NCBI GenBank assembly: GCA_018857735.1 | Contig: JABMCL010000865.1 | Coordinates: 381,001-445,000 of the forward strand | Direction of reading: 5' to 3' | Source: Alviniconcha marisindica | Lineage: Eukaryota; Mollusca; Gastropoda; Provannidae | Length of the DNA stretch: 64,000 nt | Shown here: piece after piece, positions 1 to 13,877 of the stretch | Layout: every line of letters starts with the position of its first letter | Numbering within the stretch: the stretch's first letter is position 1 | Program-made: the position numbers and the translations under genes | The notes under the pieces: model-generated | What the model saw: the letters and a program-made list of their open reading frames with translations, nothing else | The model's database searches: none | What the model was told of the DNA's origin: nothing

Positions 1-178
1 AGACATTTGAATAGTAGTGAAAACATGCATATATACAGCACAATAGTATTTTCTTGCTGGAAATACTTGGAAATAATTTGATTTAAGGTTGCATGAGCAA
101 TATGGATGAGTTGTTTCCCTTGGTCTTGATTCAGTTGGCTAAATGTTCCATGTACCTACTGCTTGTGTTTTGTTCCAG

Positions 179-3029
179 GTGGGGATGTGGTCATCTCCAA
201 GCACGTCACCAAGCAGGTGAAACTTGCGCAGGAGTGCATCGAGAGGGTGGCTGTTCTGGTGGATAAAATAGGTAAGCAAAACTGCAGCTGCAGCATCAGC
301 AGCTTGTGCAATTTTCCAAGCTTTTTTGACAAGTGCACAAAAAAGTCTCACCACCCACTTGTAACTGAAATTGTTTGTGCTTGTTTAAACATCTGATTAA
401 GTAAGATTACGTAATAGTGACTATTATTGTGTTGTACTTGTTTGTACTAGTTTTACATTTTGTTGAGAGAAGTGAAAATCTGGCTTCCCCTGTGGAAATC
501 AAAGCATCAGCCTTAATATGGTGTTGGCTTGATCTCATCAATGCCTAGAGCTACTGTGTGTCATTTTGGTCATTTGTCAGGACATGCAGTAAAAAGATAA
601 ACACGTAACTTTTGTTGATGGGGAGTGGGGATAGCTCAGTGGTTAGAGCACCGGACTTGTGATTGACAAGTTCCCGCAGGAGTGGTGAGATAATTTTCTT
701 CTCCAGGGTCAACTTTCTGTGCTGACTCTTATATCCGCATCTGTTCCACTCCCCTGTTACCACAGTAGCACATAAAAGTCCTGGTCATTCTGCCAAAAAA
801 TTCAGGTGGCAGGTTACAGCTGCACACACATGCACTCTACCTGCGTGGCTTTGAATGAAGTGACACTGTAAACTGGTGCATGATTGTATAGTGTACTCAG
901 AACTTGCGCCAAGACAGCAGCAGTTTCATGTGGCACCAGCCATGCAACAACCAAATTTGAAATAGCACTGTCAGTACACCACTTCAATGGATACTAAAAA
1001 AACACACCCTATAAAAGGGTACAATCACTCATTCAGAATCACATGTAAATGAATGCAGTGAGTCTGCTCAAGAGCACTGTATAAAAGTGATCAATAATAA
1101 TAATAATGCAAGTCCATTTCCTCTTCAGCTGTGGCCTGATTGCTTCTTGGCACGTGCGCGCACGCACACACACACACACACACACAGCTTGACAGTCAAA
1201 GTGGAAACGGTCATACATGTTCTGAGTTGGGTTGTCTCAAGAGCTGACAGAGCACACAGTACTTATGGTGCTTTCAAGATGTAGCCCCCTACATCTGAAC
1301 ATGTGTTACTGTTTGTTTTGAACATCTTTTGTGTTTGTGCTGTTCGTGAGAAGAAGGGAAAAAAGAAGAAGATTATGCATTCATTTTGATTGACAAGAAC
1401 AACAACTCTGCTTTAGGCTTGCAGCAGACGCCAGTGGTTCTGAAATCCCCCATGGAGGAGACAGGAGTGGCAGTGAAACCCAAACCATTCATCACAGTGC
1501 CACCACTGCCGTCTGAACCTGCTGTGAACACCTTTTTCAGGTGTGTTGATCGTTTTTCTGGATATGCAGACACATACAATGGAATTTAGACTGTTATTAT
1601 ATCCTACCCACCCCCCAGCAACAATCATTTGTACTCATCTCTACACTTAGATTGGGCAGATGTTTGAGGGACGCTCGATTGGGGGGAGATGAAAGGATTA
1701 AAAAAGGCAGGTTGGAGGGGAGGGTGGGGGGGGGGGGGGGGGGGTACAGAGGCAGAGAGATTTAGATTCACATATTGCACACATTGTGTCACTCTAACTC
1801 AGCTCTTCAGTCTATTTTTGCTTCAGGCTTGCTTCTTTTTTTTCTCCCCCCAGTAGCGGCCATCATTGGTACTCATCACATTAGCCATGCAATCTGTGAC
1901 ATGGTTTGTCTGGCAGGACAAGGGGGAGTACACCGATGGAGATAGCGTACAAACAGAATCACCAGCTGATGTCGGCCTACAGAGCCCGCATGGCCCGCAT
2001 GAACAGAAGAGACCCTGGCGCCTTTAACCTGGTCAGTGTGCGGCTGGGGCACAGAGATGTCTGACGTTGAATAACTGTTGGTTGTTTTGTCTGCTGACAC
2101 ACAGTGACCCATGCTGACAAGTAGTGTGGGTGCACATGTGGGGTTTGTGATATACTGCTGACATGTGCTGCCAAGCAGTGTGCATGCACATGTGGGGTTT
2201 GTGATATACTGCTGACATGTGCTGCCAAGCAGTGTGCATGCACATGTGGGGTTTGTGATATACTGCTGACATGTGCTGCCAAGCAGTGTGCATGCACATG
2301 TGGGGTTTGTGATATACTGCTGACATGTGCTGCCAAGCAGTGTGCATGCACATGTGGGGTTTATGATATACTGCGGACACACATGCTGCCAAGCAGTGTG
2401 CATGCACATGTGGGGTTTATGATATACTGCGGACACACATGCTGCCAAGCAGTGTGCATGCACATGTGGGGTTTATGATATACTGCGGACACACATGCTG
2501 CCAAGTAGCATGGGTGCACATGGGGGGTTTGTGGTACACTGCTGACACACATGCTGCCAAGTAGTGATTGTGCATGTGGGGTTTGTGGTACTCTGCTGAC
2601 ATACTATATGCTGCTAACACACTATATGCTGCTGACACACATGCTGCCAAGTAGCGTGCATGCACATGTGGGATTTGTGATGTATACTGCCGGCACACAT
2701 GCTGCCAAGTAGTGTGCGTGCAAAGTAGCATGTGTGCACATGTGGAGTTTATGGCAGGCTGCCAACTAGTGTGTGTACACCTGTGGGATTTGTGATACAC
2801 TGCTGACACATGCTGCCAAGTAGTGTGCGTGCACATGTGGGGTTTATGATATACTGCTGACGCACACGCTGCCAAGTAGCATGCATGCACATGCGGGGTT
2901 TACAATAGACTGCTGGAGTCATCTCTTTTTGAGGATGTGAACCTTGGGGGATTTTATTGTTTTTGTCTTTCTTGCATGCCAGGTGAGTTATCACAGGTGA
3001 TTTAGGTCTACTGTGTTTGCTCCTTGTTT

Positions 3030-3102
<73 letters not shown>

Positions 3103-6100
3103 AGAGTCAGTCATGGTTAACACCCTTTGTTGATTGTTTTCAGAGTTTAACAATTCAGAGGAAGATGGCTGAAAACCTGGCCATAGCCAAAAGAACAGAG
3201 ATGGCGGTAAGTGTGCCAGTTTTTCCTGTTGTTATATGTGGGTAAAACAATTGCTCAGTCATATTTTTTGGAAGGGACAAAGGGAAAACTGCTGAATGCT
3301 ATCACTTTTACTTCATTCCATCTGATTTCAGCATGTGTGTAAAAATATTGTACTGATGGAAACTTAAACTTTAGTCAAAGCAGTGTTTTCTCACTGCCTT
3401 GCAGTCTTCTTGCCTTTAACAGATCTGACCTGATTTTGTGTGTCCTTTCCTCTCTCATCCATGAGGCTAGACACTTAGCCCGTCATCCATAGACTGAACA
3501 GAATGGGTGGAAAGGTACTACCTAAATCTGTACTCCACTGTGCAAGCTTTCTGTCCTGGTTCCAGTGTCATGACCACCCAGGTCCTGTGAAACTGTGCAA
3601 CATGAACATTCCTCTGACCTAGTGGTCATTTGTTTGTTTTTTCAGCTGGCAAAGAAAATGCAAGAAAGACAAGAGAGGCTGGAAGAACAAGCAGCAAAGT
3701 AAGTTGTTTCCATTTCTAGATGATTCCTCTTATGTACATATTAATAAGCCAGTAGGCTTGATGAAGGGGGCACAGCCCCCAGGAAATTTGCTTCAGGAGA
3801 AAATCACATTTTAAGACTAAAAGATTTCTTCTATTTTATGTGTTTATAATACCCATGTGTGTGTGTGTGTTGATGATGACAACAGAGCTGTGTTTTTTGA
3901 CAAACACTTGAAATATGAAATTCTGTATAAGACAAAGTGATTCAGGTATTTGTACTGTGCTGTTTCACTGTGTTTTTCTGTGCTGCATCTCTTTTATTGA
4001 GAAATAACTTGGATGGTCCAAGCCACTCTTATGTACATAAAGGGTTTGATCATATTGTTAACTCTTATAAGACCAATTTCTGTCAGAAAAGGGTCATGTT
4101 GGCCACCAGCTTCTACTGTATATATTTCTGGGATTCAGTTTATGCTTTGTGTTTGAATAATTAGGTGCTTGCATGTTCCCTGTTTTGTCTTAGAGTTACC
4201 TGCCATGTCTTTCAGAGTTCGGTTCATGTTACATGCCCAAGTCTGAACTGACAGGTAAATTGCTGACTGTTTTGTTGTTGATGGTTTGCCCCCCCCCCCC
4301 TCCTCCCCCCCATGTTGGAATGTCTGAACTGACAGGTAAATTGCTGAGTGTTTTGTTGCAGGCGGTTTGCAGCCCCTGTTGGAATGTCTGAAGAAGAGCA
4401 AGAGCAGAGGCATATCTACAAGAAGATTCTGGAGTATGAGCAGGATGCTGTAAGTAGACATGCAAGGGCTGATGTGGTAAGGTTTCACCCTTGGCGGAGT
4501 CATCCCCAGACAGAATGCACTGGAGGTGTGCGGCAAGAATGCCTGGTGCCATTTTCGTGGAGTGACTGGAATCTTTTACTTTGCTGCTGTGCGTTAGCTT
4601 GTAAGGCAGACATGGTGGCCATGCTTTGGGTTGTGCCCAGAATATTATTTGTTGTGTCCTGAGTGGCTGAAACTGCTCTGAGTATTGGCAGTCTGGAAGC
4701 CTTATTTGATGTTGAACTATGGCTGTTAACTTGTCCATGTATGGCTGTTTAACTTGTCCATGTATGGCTGTTTAACTTGTCCATGTATAGCTGTTTAACA
4801 TGTCCACGTATAGCTGTTTAACTTGTCCATGATGTGTGCAGCAGCATTTAATTCTGTCCATAGAAATGGCTGCAGAGCTGGCGAGAAAAACTGGACTTGA
4901 ACCCACAGGAGCCTGAGCTCATCTGCCAACTGATCCAGGAGATCCTGCGGTGCCAAGACCACCCTCTGACAGTGCTGCTGAAGCAGTTCCAGTACAAGGT
5001 GTATGAGAAGATCTACCCTCTGGTCTGCAACAAGAAGCAGCGGCTGGCAGCAGTGTCTGTACCCCTGGCCAGGTCCCTGTGGCCACCGGAGCTGTACGAA
5101 GATGCTGTGGCAGAGGAGTGCCGTCTCAACCTGCTTCTGAAAACAAAGGGCAGTGGAGACAGGGAGAGCAAGGATGGAGATGATGGTGATGCTCAGACTG
5201 AGGGAGAAGACGTCTCGCCATCGTCCAGTACACAGGAAGAGGAGAGCACTTTGGAAGAAAAATGTGCAAATACTGTTCAGAATACAGATGTGTTGAACTC
5301 AGAAGTTGCTGAGAATGGTCCAGCAGATGGTGAAAGCGGTGTGTTTTGTGGCAAAGATGTGGCGAGTGGTGATGCGCAAAAGGAACAGTCTCAGTGTGAA
5401 GAAGAGGGCCTTGAAAGTGATGATCCCAAAGAAATTTCAGCTGATCCTTCTCCAACTGATGCTGGAACCAGCAATTTTGCAGATCATCCTGCTTGTGATT
5501 CCAACAACAAGTGTGTGGTGAGCAAAACAGAGAGAAGGGACAATGACTGTGATTTGTCAGATTCAGTAGAAAATGATGTAAAGCCAGAAATCAACTGCAG
5601 CTATGCAAACAGTGATAAGAAACTTGATGGTGTTCCAGAAAGTGACTCGGAAAGTAAGTCTGACCAAACTGTTCAAGTTACACAGGAAGTGACTGAAAAT
5701 GATACCAAAGGTACTGAAGCAGCTGTGGAAGATTTTGAAACTAGCAACAGTCCTTCCAAAGAAACTAGAAGTGAAGATGTTGTATCCTCTGATTTAGACT
5801 TGCCATCACAATGCACAGTCAAGACAGCCAGAGACATCAAAGAAGACTTGTCAAAAGCAATGGAAAAGGGGGAAAATCTGCAAGCACAGTTGAAGACAGA
5901 ACAGGCAAAAGCCTCAAAAATCTTGCGCCAGATAACACATGACTATGAGAGCTACAATGCTGAAAACATGGATGACTTATTTGATGATGAGGATGAAGAG
6001 ACCACCAGCGACACAAAGGATAAAGTTGAAGCGGAAGATGCTGAATGTGACCTTCCAGAATCTGATCAGCCAACCTCAATATCTGCTCCTTCCCAGTCCT

Positions 6101-7628
6101 CAAACAGGGGCCCAGACAGTTTGGTTTCTCGCTGGAGTTCAGGTAGCTCCGTTCAGGACTTTCCAAGCCTGCCGTCAGTGAGCGAGGACCAGGCTGAAAT
6201 AGAGCGGCTGTCCAAGGAAGCCTACCAAAGACACGTGAAAAACATCTCGGCCGATGTACACATGTACATGGAGAAGTTGCTGATCCTGTTCACCATTGCC
6301 TACGAGCAGCTGGACTCACCCCTGGGAAGGGACCAGTGCTACGCCTCGCTGGAGGAGACATTTTTCAAACCTCTTTGGAAGTTCCTGCTGATGCTGTTCA
6401 GGTGATCAGTTGATGATAATGTGAGAGTCGTTTTGAGACCGCCTTAAAAAGCAAGGAAAAAGTGGTTTGAAGAGAAGGATGGTCTTTGGTCAGGGGTCCA
6501 GTCACATGGAAGCATGAAAGGTTTAATGGAAAAGGGGGTCTTAACAGAGGATGATCTCTCAGCAGGGTGGTCTTCAGGGTGACCTGTCATCAGGGTGATC
6601 TCTCAATGTCTCATCACCCTGATCTCAGGATGAACTCTTATCAGGATGATCATCAGGGTGGTTTCTCATTGGGGTGATCTCATATAGGTGGTCTTATCAG
6701 GCTGATCTCATCAGGGAGGTTGCTCAGGGTGGTCTCTCATCAGGGTGATCTCTCATCAGGGTGGTCTCTTAAAAGGGTGATCACTTACCATAGTGAGATG
6801 ATCAGGGTCAGCAGTCTTGGATCAGGAGTTCCATTGTATCATGGGAGAGTTTATTTCTGGATGAACTGTAGAGTTTGCTAGCATTGTTTTATGTTTTGTA
6901 TGCTGACTAGAAAGTTATTTAGAATAATAAAAAATAATAAAAAGTTAGTAAAATAGTTACTTGTTCAGTTGGTTATTGCAAAGAACAGGAAAAAAACAAA
7001 ACAGAAAAACTTGCAGGCCTTCCCTGCTGCCAAGCAGTATGTTTTTCCCCTTATTAGATTTTTGCTGTTACCATTTATTCAGTTTTATCACCCCCCTCCG
7101 CCCCCAAACCCCCAGCCCTCAGTGCAGTGTGTAGTGCATGCCAGCTGGATAGAGGTGTGAATCAACTCTTTATCTTTGTGACATCTTCCATTTCATTCTC
7201 AGACTAGCAAACTACAAAGAGGAGCTTTCTGTTGCGTGCAAAATGACACAGAAAATGGATGCTGGCCCGAAAGATATTGGGGTGAGAAAAAAGCTGTGGC
7301 TGTTGCCTTCATCCCCAACTGATGCATCCTCAGGCAAAAGTGGCGTTCGTCCATACCAGCAAGCCATCGAACAGCTGAGATGTATTAAGGATCACTACAC
7401 CATGCTTAGTAAACTGGAGTGCGTGGGTGAGAAATTTTACTTGTCTTTGATTTTTGTTTGTGGTTTGTATGCTATACATTGTTTGGGAAGTTTGTTATTC
7501 AGTTTGGTTGTGGTGGTAGTGTTTTTTTGGTTGGGGGGGTGCGGGGGGTGGGGTGGAGGGGGGATGTGGTTGTGTGTACTTTAAAAAAAAGTGTGTGTGT
7601 AGGCCTTCATGTGTATATGTGTTTGAGT

Positions 7629-7672
<44 letters not shown>

Positions 7673-8122
7673 TGTGTGTGTGTGTGTGAGTGTGTGTGTT
7701 ACAGTTTCCATCATGGTCAGTTTGTTGCCTGCTTTGGTAGGCAACAGTCTCATTGGTGTTGGCATTCTTTGTGCTTTGATTACTCCTGGTTCGCTTGCTT
7801 TGTTTCTGAAGTGGAAAGTTTGTCATTGTTTGCTCGCTAGGTCTCTAAACTGGAGATTTGTCATTGTTTGTTTGCTTGTTAGGTCTCAAAACTGGAGAGT
7901 TTGTCACTGTTTGTTTGCATCTTCAGTGAAAGTGGTGCATCAGGTGTGTGACAGCATCAAGGACTTTTACACAAGTCGAGGATGCAAACCTGCTGATGTT
8001 CCCAGTGTGTGAGTACCTACCATGTATTATGTCATTACATACTTCAACCATGGCTGCTGTTTGATGTTTTTCTAGGGGAAGAATGAAGGTGTGTGTATTT
8101 GTGAGTGAGAGAGAGAGAGAGA

Positions 8123-8156
<34 letters not shown>

Positions 8157-9636
8157 ATATGTATGTGTATCCATTTATTTTAGGGCATTCCTGCACATGC
8201 ACATGTGTACATACATACACAAGTGTGTGTGTGTGTGTGTGTGTGGTGTGTGTGTGTGCATATGCTTTGTGTGTGGGTTTGCAAGCAGCATACATTAATC
8301 TGATTTCACACATCTGATTTCAGTCTAGTTAGGCCATGGCAAAAATTTGTTACAGTTTGTTACAGTATGCCTTTTTTTCTTCTTACCCTGGAGGCTTGTT
8401 GGAGAGTGTTGTCTGACAGTGCTGGCAATAACTCAGTTCATGGGTGGGTCTGCTCTGCAGTTTCACTTAAAAATTTCCATGCTAAACTGGGATTGCAATG
8501 TTGGTTCAGATCTTGCTTGTGTCTGCCAACAGTGGAGCTGATGATCTGGTGCCAGTGATCAGCTACGTTGTCTTACAGTCTCGCCTGCCACAGCTGGTTT
8601 CTGAGTGCCACGCCATGTCAGAGTTTATACATGAGGGGTATGTATCTTTGTGTGCTAGTTTGCTTGCTTTGTCAACTCATGGTGGGATACTGTGGGCACA
8701 GAAATTAAAGGGGACCCCAAGCAAATGCATGTGGGTTCTAAAACAGAAAATATGCAAACATTTCCGTTTGCAGGCTTTGTGTGGTTGTTCTATCAATCGT
8801 TATGCAAGAGAAATACATTTTTGCTTGGAATGTTACCTCATGGTACAGCCATGTTGATTTATTCTTTGCCAATGAAGAGCAGAAATAGGTTGGTTCATGT
8901 TGTAGAATACACTAGTGCCACAAGTGGTGGCTTTGTTCATAATGTCACAGACGTGTTCTATCAGACAAAAAAATCACAGTACTCAGGACTGTTTTCACAA
9001 CTTTCGAATGTTGATTTTGAACAAACTAGACCATAAATACACTGAAGACTGCAATAAGTATATTTTCAGTTCCATTTCTGTTGATGGGGCTTTTGAGGCT
9101 TCTTTGCCTGGGGTTCCCCTTTAGGCCCCCTCTGATGAGAACCCAGAGCTATCAAAAGTTCCCTGTTAAACTTGGAGCATGAGCTGGTCAGAATGTAGCC
9201 TTTCAGGCTTTATCTGCTGCCAGGAATTCCTTATGTGCTCTTTTAACAGGAGTAGTATGGAAGGGATTAACTCTTCAAAAATTTGTGTTTGATGTTTGTG
9301 TGTGTATGTTTTGTATTTTTTGTTTGTTTTAGGTTTGTGTAGGGATTGGTTTTGTGGATTGACTTGAGCCATATCAGTTTACTGGGTTTATGTATGAGAA
9401 GAGTTGGGGGGTAGGGGGGTTTGCTTATGACAGAGTTTGATTGTCCTAAGATGATCCTGCATGGTTGACAGGACATTAAACTCCAATTGCTAGCTAACTA
9501 ACCAACCAACCTGTGGGTATGTGTGTTTATTTTCAGGTACATCATGGGCCAGGAAGGGTACTGCCTGACGACGCTGGAAACAGCTGTCTCCTACATTGTG
9601 TCGTCAGACCTCAACACACCTGACTCCCCAACCTAG
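179..9636 (+). CDS. VPS9D1: VPS9 domain-containing protein 1 homologue (3' part, 5' exons outside window)
   Basis: Eleven exons join in frame: 179-271, 1417-1540, 1917-2031, 3144-3206, 3646-3698, 4362-4449, 4864-6401, 7203-7426, 7927-8008, 8533-8637, 9537-9636 (stop TAG). All have GT-AG borders and compatible phases, giving about 860 residues. The first exon encodes the end of an MIT-like helix ([18 protein letters not shown]). Exons 3-6 are helical and charged ([37 protein letters not shown]), as in vertebrate VPS9D1. The big exon 4864-6401 has a long acidic Ser/Glu-rich insert, then a helical block ending in [18 protein letters not shown]. The last exons carry the VPS9 hallmarks [32 protein letters not shown] and [20 protein letters not shown]9 domains are Rab5-family exchange modules, so an endosomal role is expected from the family. 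The acidic linker is longer than in the human protein. Start codon is not in the window. Confidence 0.95.
624..1110 (+). mobile_element. tRNA-derived SINE in VPS9D1 intron
   Basis: An A-box-like TAGCTCAGTGGTTAGAGC lies at 632-649, preceded by a tRNA-like 5' stem (about 625). The B box is decayed. A SINE-like body follows and the block ends in an (AAT)n-type tail near 1095-1108. It is not a functional tRNA, because no cloverleaf closes. Confidence 0.6.
2105..2920. repeat. 54-56 bp minisatellite in VPS9D1 intron
   Basis: About a dozen units built on CTGCCAAGCAGTGTGCATGC followed by ACATGTGGGGTTTGTGATAT. The 5' units are nearly identical at 54 bp; later units gain bases (56 bp) and diverge. Long open frames across it are repeat translation, not genes. 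Confidence 0.92.
3037..3095. repeat. (GT)n microsatellite
   Basis: Uninterrupted GT run in the VPS9D1 intron upstream of the exon at 3144. Confidence 0.95.
4235..4395 (+). repeat. Tandem duplication of an intron end plus exon start
   Basis: The block TGACAGGTAAATTGCTGA, TGTTTTGTTG, GGTTTGC, CCC, TGTTGGAATGTCTGAA occurs twice. The second copy contains the real acceptor (TTGCAG, exon from 4362); the first has lost the AG and gained a poly-C/CT run at 4290-4313. Confidence 0.8.
4718..4840. repeat. ~27 bp minisatellite before VPS9D1 exon
   Basis: Four to five units of ATGGCTGTTTAACTTGTCC with minor changes, ending shortly before the acceptor of the large exon at 4864. Confidence 0.85.
6480..6800. 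repeat. Degenerate ATCAGGGTGATCTCTC minisatellite
   Basis: Roughly 15-16 bp units alternating GGTGATCTC and GGTGGTCTC, in the VPS9D1 intron just after the exon ending at 6401. Confidence 0.8.
7629..8260. repeat. GT-rich microsatellites flanking a VPS9D1 exon
   Basis: GT runs at 7629-7698, 8124-8155 and 8221-8262 flank the 82 bp coding exon 7927-8008. Before the exon, 7810-7920 holds three imperfect copies of TTTGTCATTGTTTG units. Confidence 0.9.
8665..9250 (+). repeat. Interspersed repeat family R1, split copy
   Basis: Contains CATGGTGGGATACTGTGG near 8680 and, after about 400 bp of other sequence, the second part (GAGAACCCAGAGCTA, GGTCAGAATGTAGCC, CTGCTGCCAGGAATTCC at 9135-9230). The same two blocks recur at about 12710-12850, 38430-38890 and 43215-43570. 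Confidence 0.6.
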
Positions 9637-12600
9637 GCTTGTGTTTCATGTCACAGTGCACACCTCATCAGTGCAAGTGGCACCTCAGATTTGTTCAAAA
9701 TGGCTTTGGGAACATTAGACAGGATTGGTATAGCCTTGAACTGACCTTGCAGTATTAGCAATCTGTTACACAGATGTTGGAATGGTGACTGCTGAGTCTT
9801 GTGATGGGTGGTGCAATGAAGAAGCTGTCAGGAGAGTGGGGATGTGTTACACCTTGTGATGAGACCTCTGGTTGCCCTTAAGACTTAGTGAGCACTGTTC
9901 ATCTGGGTATGCTTAAAACTGCAACTGACCTTGCAGTATTAGCAATCTATTACACAGATATTGGAATGATGACTGCTGAGTCTTGTGATGAGACTGCTAG
10001 TTGCCCTTAAGACTTATTGAACACTGCTCATCTAGGTATGCAATGCTTCAAATGGCAACTGTGAGTGTATAGGGACCGAAGTACTACTTCTAATTCAGTC
10101 TGAATGAAAGACTAAAGAGGTTAAAATTTTAAATCCCTGAGTATAAAAAGAATAGAACCTGCTACATTCCATTCATAGTTCAGCTCGGAGCAGCCAGTTG
10201 TTCAATGCAATCTAAGACTGATCACGTGTATTACCACATCACATATTTTTTAGGTGCCTGTGGATATTATTCTATGTTGTCTAGTTAAAAAGCTCAGTTT
10301 TGTGATATTGCACTGTTATGAATGATGCCTCAAGGTTATTCAAGATAACTGTGTGAATGCCAGACAGGACAGATCTGTTTTGTGACATCAAGTTGAAAAC
10401 AGTTTTGGCAGGTAAGTAAGTTGGCAACTAAAGTGTCATTCCTGACAAAAGGTGATTCAGTTGTGGTATGCAGTAAAATGATTTGTGAACCCATTTCCAG
10501 TTGAATCAGTCAACTCCTTGTCGACACATAGAATGAACATTTATAATATTCACTACAAGAAAGCCTGTTGTAGGCCTAATTTTTTGTTGTCGTATAGTTA
10601 ATGGGAACTGAAGCAGAGAAGCATGGGAGTCTAACAATAAGACTGGAATAAACAACATATAAAAAATAGATACCACAGTTGTGCCACTCAGTTTTTGGTC
10701 CTGTTTGTAAAAAAACAAATAGAAAGAAAAGAAAAAAATAGACACCACAGTTTTTCACACAGTTTGTGAAAAAATCAATGATTGAAAGCTGAAAAAACAC
10801 AACTGAGTGCTGCCATTTTATGTTCAGCAGTCTGTATCAATGACATCAGAAACAAGGCTGGCATGTACTGCAAAACTATCAAATATGTTGCCAGCCAGTC
10901 TTTTTCTACTCTTCATTGGTAAAGAGCAAGGCTCAGATTTTAAGTTGAAAAGTACTATTTATAATTTTTATAAATATTGGTATAACAAGCAAATAAAACA
11001 TGCAGATGAAAATATTTATCCATTTTCTGTGTTTTCATGCCAACTTGCATGTTTGCTTTGGTTCCCCTTTAATTATCTCAAATCATGGTCTTACAGAGTT
11101 TGTGATAGTTTTAAGCAAGGAGGAGACCTGTGCTGCAAATATTATAAACATTGGAACACTGCCAAAGAAAAGGACAACCCCCTGTCCCCCCCCCCCCCCC
11201 CCCCAGTTTTTTCCTCCTGTAAATGATGAGAGATTTTAAATTGGAAATGTGTGAATAGATCTTAATTTGATGGCATCTTGGAGTTTTAATACTTTTTAGT
11301 CTGCTGAAGGACTAGACACTCAGTCATGTGTCTGAAATTTTATAAATTCATAGTTAGGAAATGCTCATGCCTGTGCTTTTTGTTTTTGCTGTTCTATTTT
11401 TGGTGCTTCTGTTACCGTCAAAGGGACAACCATTCATGGACATGGATACACACATGCATGCATGCAGACACACACATAATTTTTTTATGCTATGTTTTTT
11501 TGAGTGTGGTGTATATAGCTCATATCAGTTTACTGTTTTGCTGTCATGTTTGTTATCCTGTTTTCCCTGATACAATCATCCTGGTTGACTGGGCATTAAA
11601 AAAAACTCAGCTAAGTTCCTGTTATCCTTTTAATATCATTCTGTGTATTTTTTTTTTCTTCTGTCAAGTTGTTTTGGTATTTTGTACTGTCAATGTGTCA
11701 TGTCATTTTCACATACCCCCCCCCCCCCCACCTCTCCCCTCCCCCCCCCCCCCCCCCCCCCCCTCAAGTGTGGAATGTACATGAAGCTCATATCAGTTGG
11801 TTGTTTTTCTTCTTGTGGCTATTGTTCTGTTAATATCTGCATATCTTTTCCTGTCAAGATGGTTTGTTATAATTTGTCTTGTCATTTTTTCCCCTTCTGT
11901 TATACAACTCCCTTTTTTTGTCATGTGTTATCTTCTGCTGCCATGTCAGGTAGGCGTCTTCAAATTTTTATCAATCAGATTATCATCTTTCTCTGTCAGG
12001 TCTGTTATGATCTATGATTTTTAAAAACATTTTTGGATCAGTTTATCTTTTTCCCCTCATATTATAGAGGAGATCTTTTATATATTCTGCTGGATTAGTT
12101 TTTTTGTCCTGTTACATCAGTTTGTTATTTGAGCATGGTATTGGATCAAAACACACAAACTGTTAAAAAGAACACCTTTATGTATTGGAAGTTACAAAAC
12201 CATATGCATAATTTGGGGTAGACCCTTTTTCCACCCACAATAAACAAGATGGAACCTTAGTTCTTTGTGAGGCTTGGTGAGACTTGATCCACAAGTGGTT
12301 TTATTCCTTTCATCATTTATCTGTAGAACAGATCTGTTTATTGTGTGAAAAATGGGTCTTCTCTGAAAATGTTTACATCTTCTACTGCCCAGTTAAGAAA
12401 AGCATTCTGTTTACGTGGTTTGATCTTTCTTAAGAATGCCTGCAGTCAGCTTTGTTTCAGTTTTGGGGAGGGGTTGTTTTGAGCTGTTGTTTGTTATGAG
12501 TAATGAGATAAAGAAAGATGGTTTTGTAGTTTCACATTTGATGTTCTTGTATTGAATATTTGCAAACACATTTTGCCTTAATGATTTTTAATGTGGTTTG

Positions 12601-13814
12601 TCTCACAAGGCTGGGTCACCAGCGAGACAGTTTGGAGGACTGGTATTGGTTTAGCTTTCATTTGACATTGCAGCTGTCATTGAAATCAGTGTTTTCTTGA
12701 CATACCCCCTCTGCATGGCCCTGGTGGAGGGTACTGTGGATGCAGAAATGAAGGTTTCCCTGAGCTGAGAACCTAGAGTATCACATTTAACTTTTGAGAA
12801 TGGAATATGTCAGAATATAGTTGTGTATGCTTCACTGTCACAAATCGTGATTGGCATTTACTTGAGATTAGATGAATTGGCATTTACTTGAGATTAGATG
12901 ACACGTTTTTCCCCAGCAGGACCTTCGTGATTGACTTGGCATTAAATACCAAATAATTAGTCAACACTCCAGCCACAGATGGTTGCTGATGGAGGACATA
13001 AAACCAGATAAACCAAGCAACCAGGATCAGCATTAATGTGCATTGTGAAATATTAAGATTGGTTACTTGCGTTGTAAAATTTTGTTTTATGGAGTTGAGG
13101 GGGATCTGCAGGGACAGATACTGACCAAAGAAAAATGGGTTTAAAGGAACTGTGATGACCAGAGAAAAATAGGTTTAAAGGAACTGTGATTGTACATGAA
13201 TGTAGTTAACCTTTCTGATGGCAATGTTTTTTTGATATGTACATGTATACAATTCTGTACTCGTGTTAGATGTTCTTGTCATGTCAGTGCTTGTATGGCT
13301 ACTTTGAGAGTGTTCTGCTCAGTTTAGATTACTTTTGGTTATTCAGTACTTTCATGTGTTTTATACAAAATTACATTTCTAAATTCATATTCAGTTTATT
13401 TATTTTGGTGAATGTGCAATCAGAAAGATGTATGTGCTGTTTGTCTGATAGCTGCCGTCTGTTGCCCGTTTTGGACATTTTATTGATGCCTTTGCAAATT
13501 TCTGTTTTGGTATCTTTTGGTACTTGTTTGAAATGACCAAACTGATACTTTTTTGTAATGTCTGATACTTTTGAGTAATGTTTTATTTTCTACTCTTGCT
13601 TACATTCCAAACAGATTTTCAGTTGATCTTATATGAATGAGGGATTAGCTTGAATAAAACAGAAAATAACATTTATCTGGTGAATATTTTGGGGGTTGGG
13701 GGGTTGGGTTGGGGCAGTCACATGATGATATGTGGAGTTTTTATATCATGGTATATATATTCTGACCAAACAGTTCAGATGGTAACAATAATACTTCATT
13801 ATTTGTAAGGAGCT

Positions 13815-13877
<63 letters not shown>

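Noticed and set aside
632..700. Possible tRNA gene (TAGCTCAGTGGTTAGAGC)
   Set aside because: The B box and acceptor pairing are missing; it is the head of a SINE.
1876..2890. Minus-strand ORFs of 120-195 codons with repeated [12 protein letters not shown] units
   Set aside because: They follow the 54-56 bp minisatellite in several frames and lie in a VPS9D1 intron.
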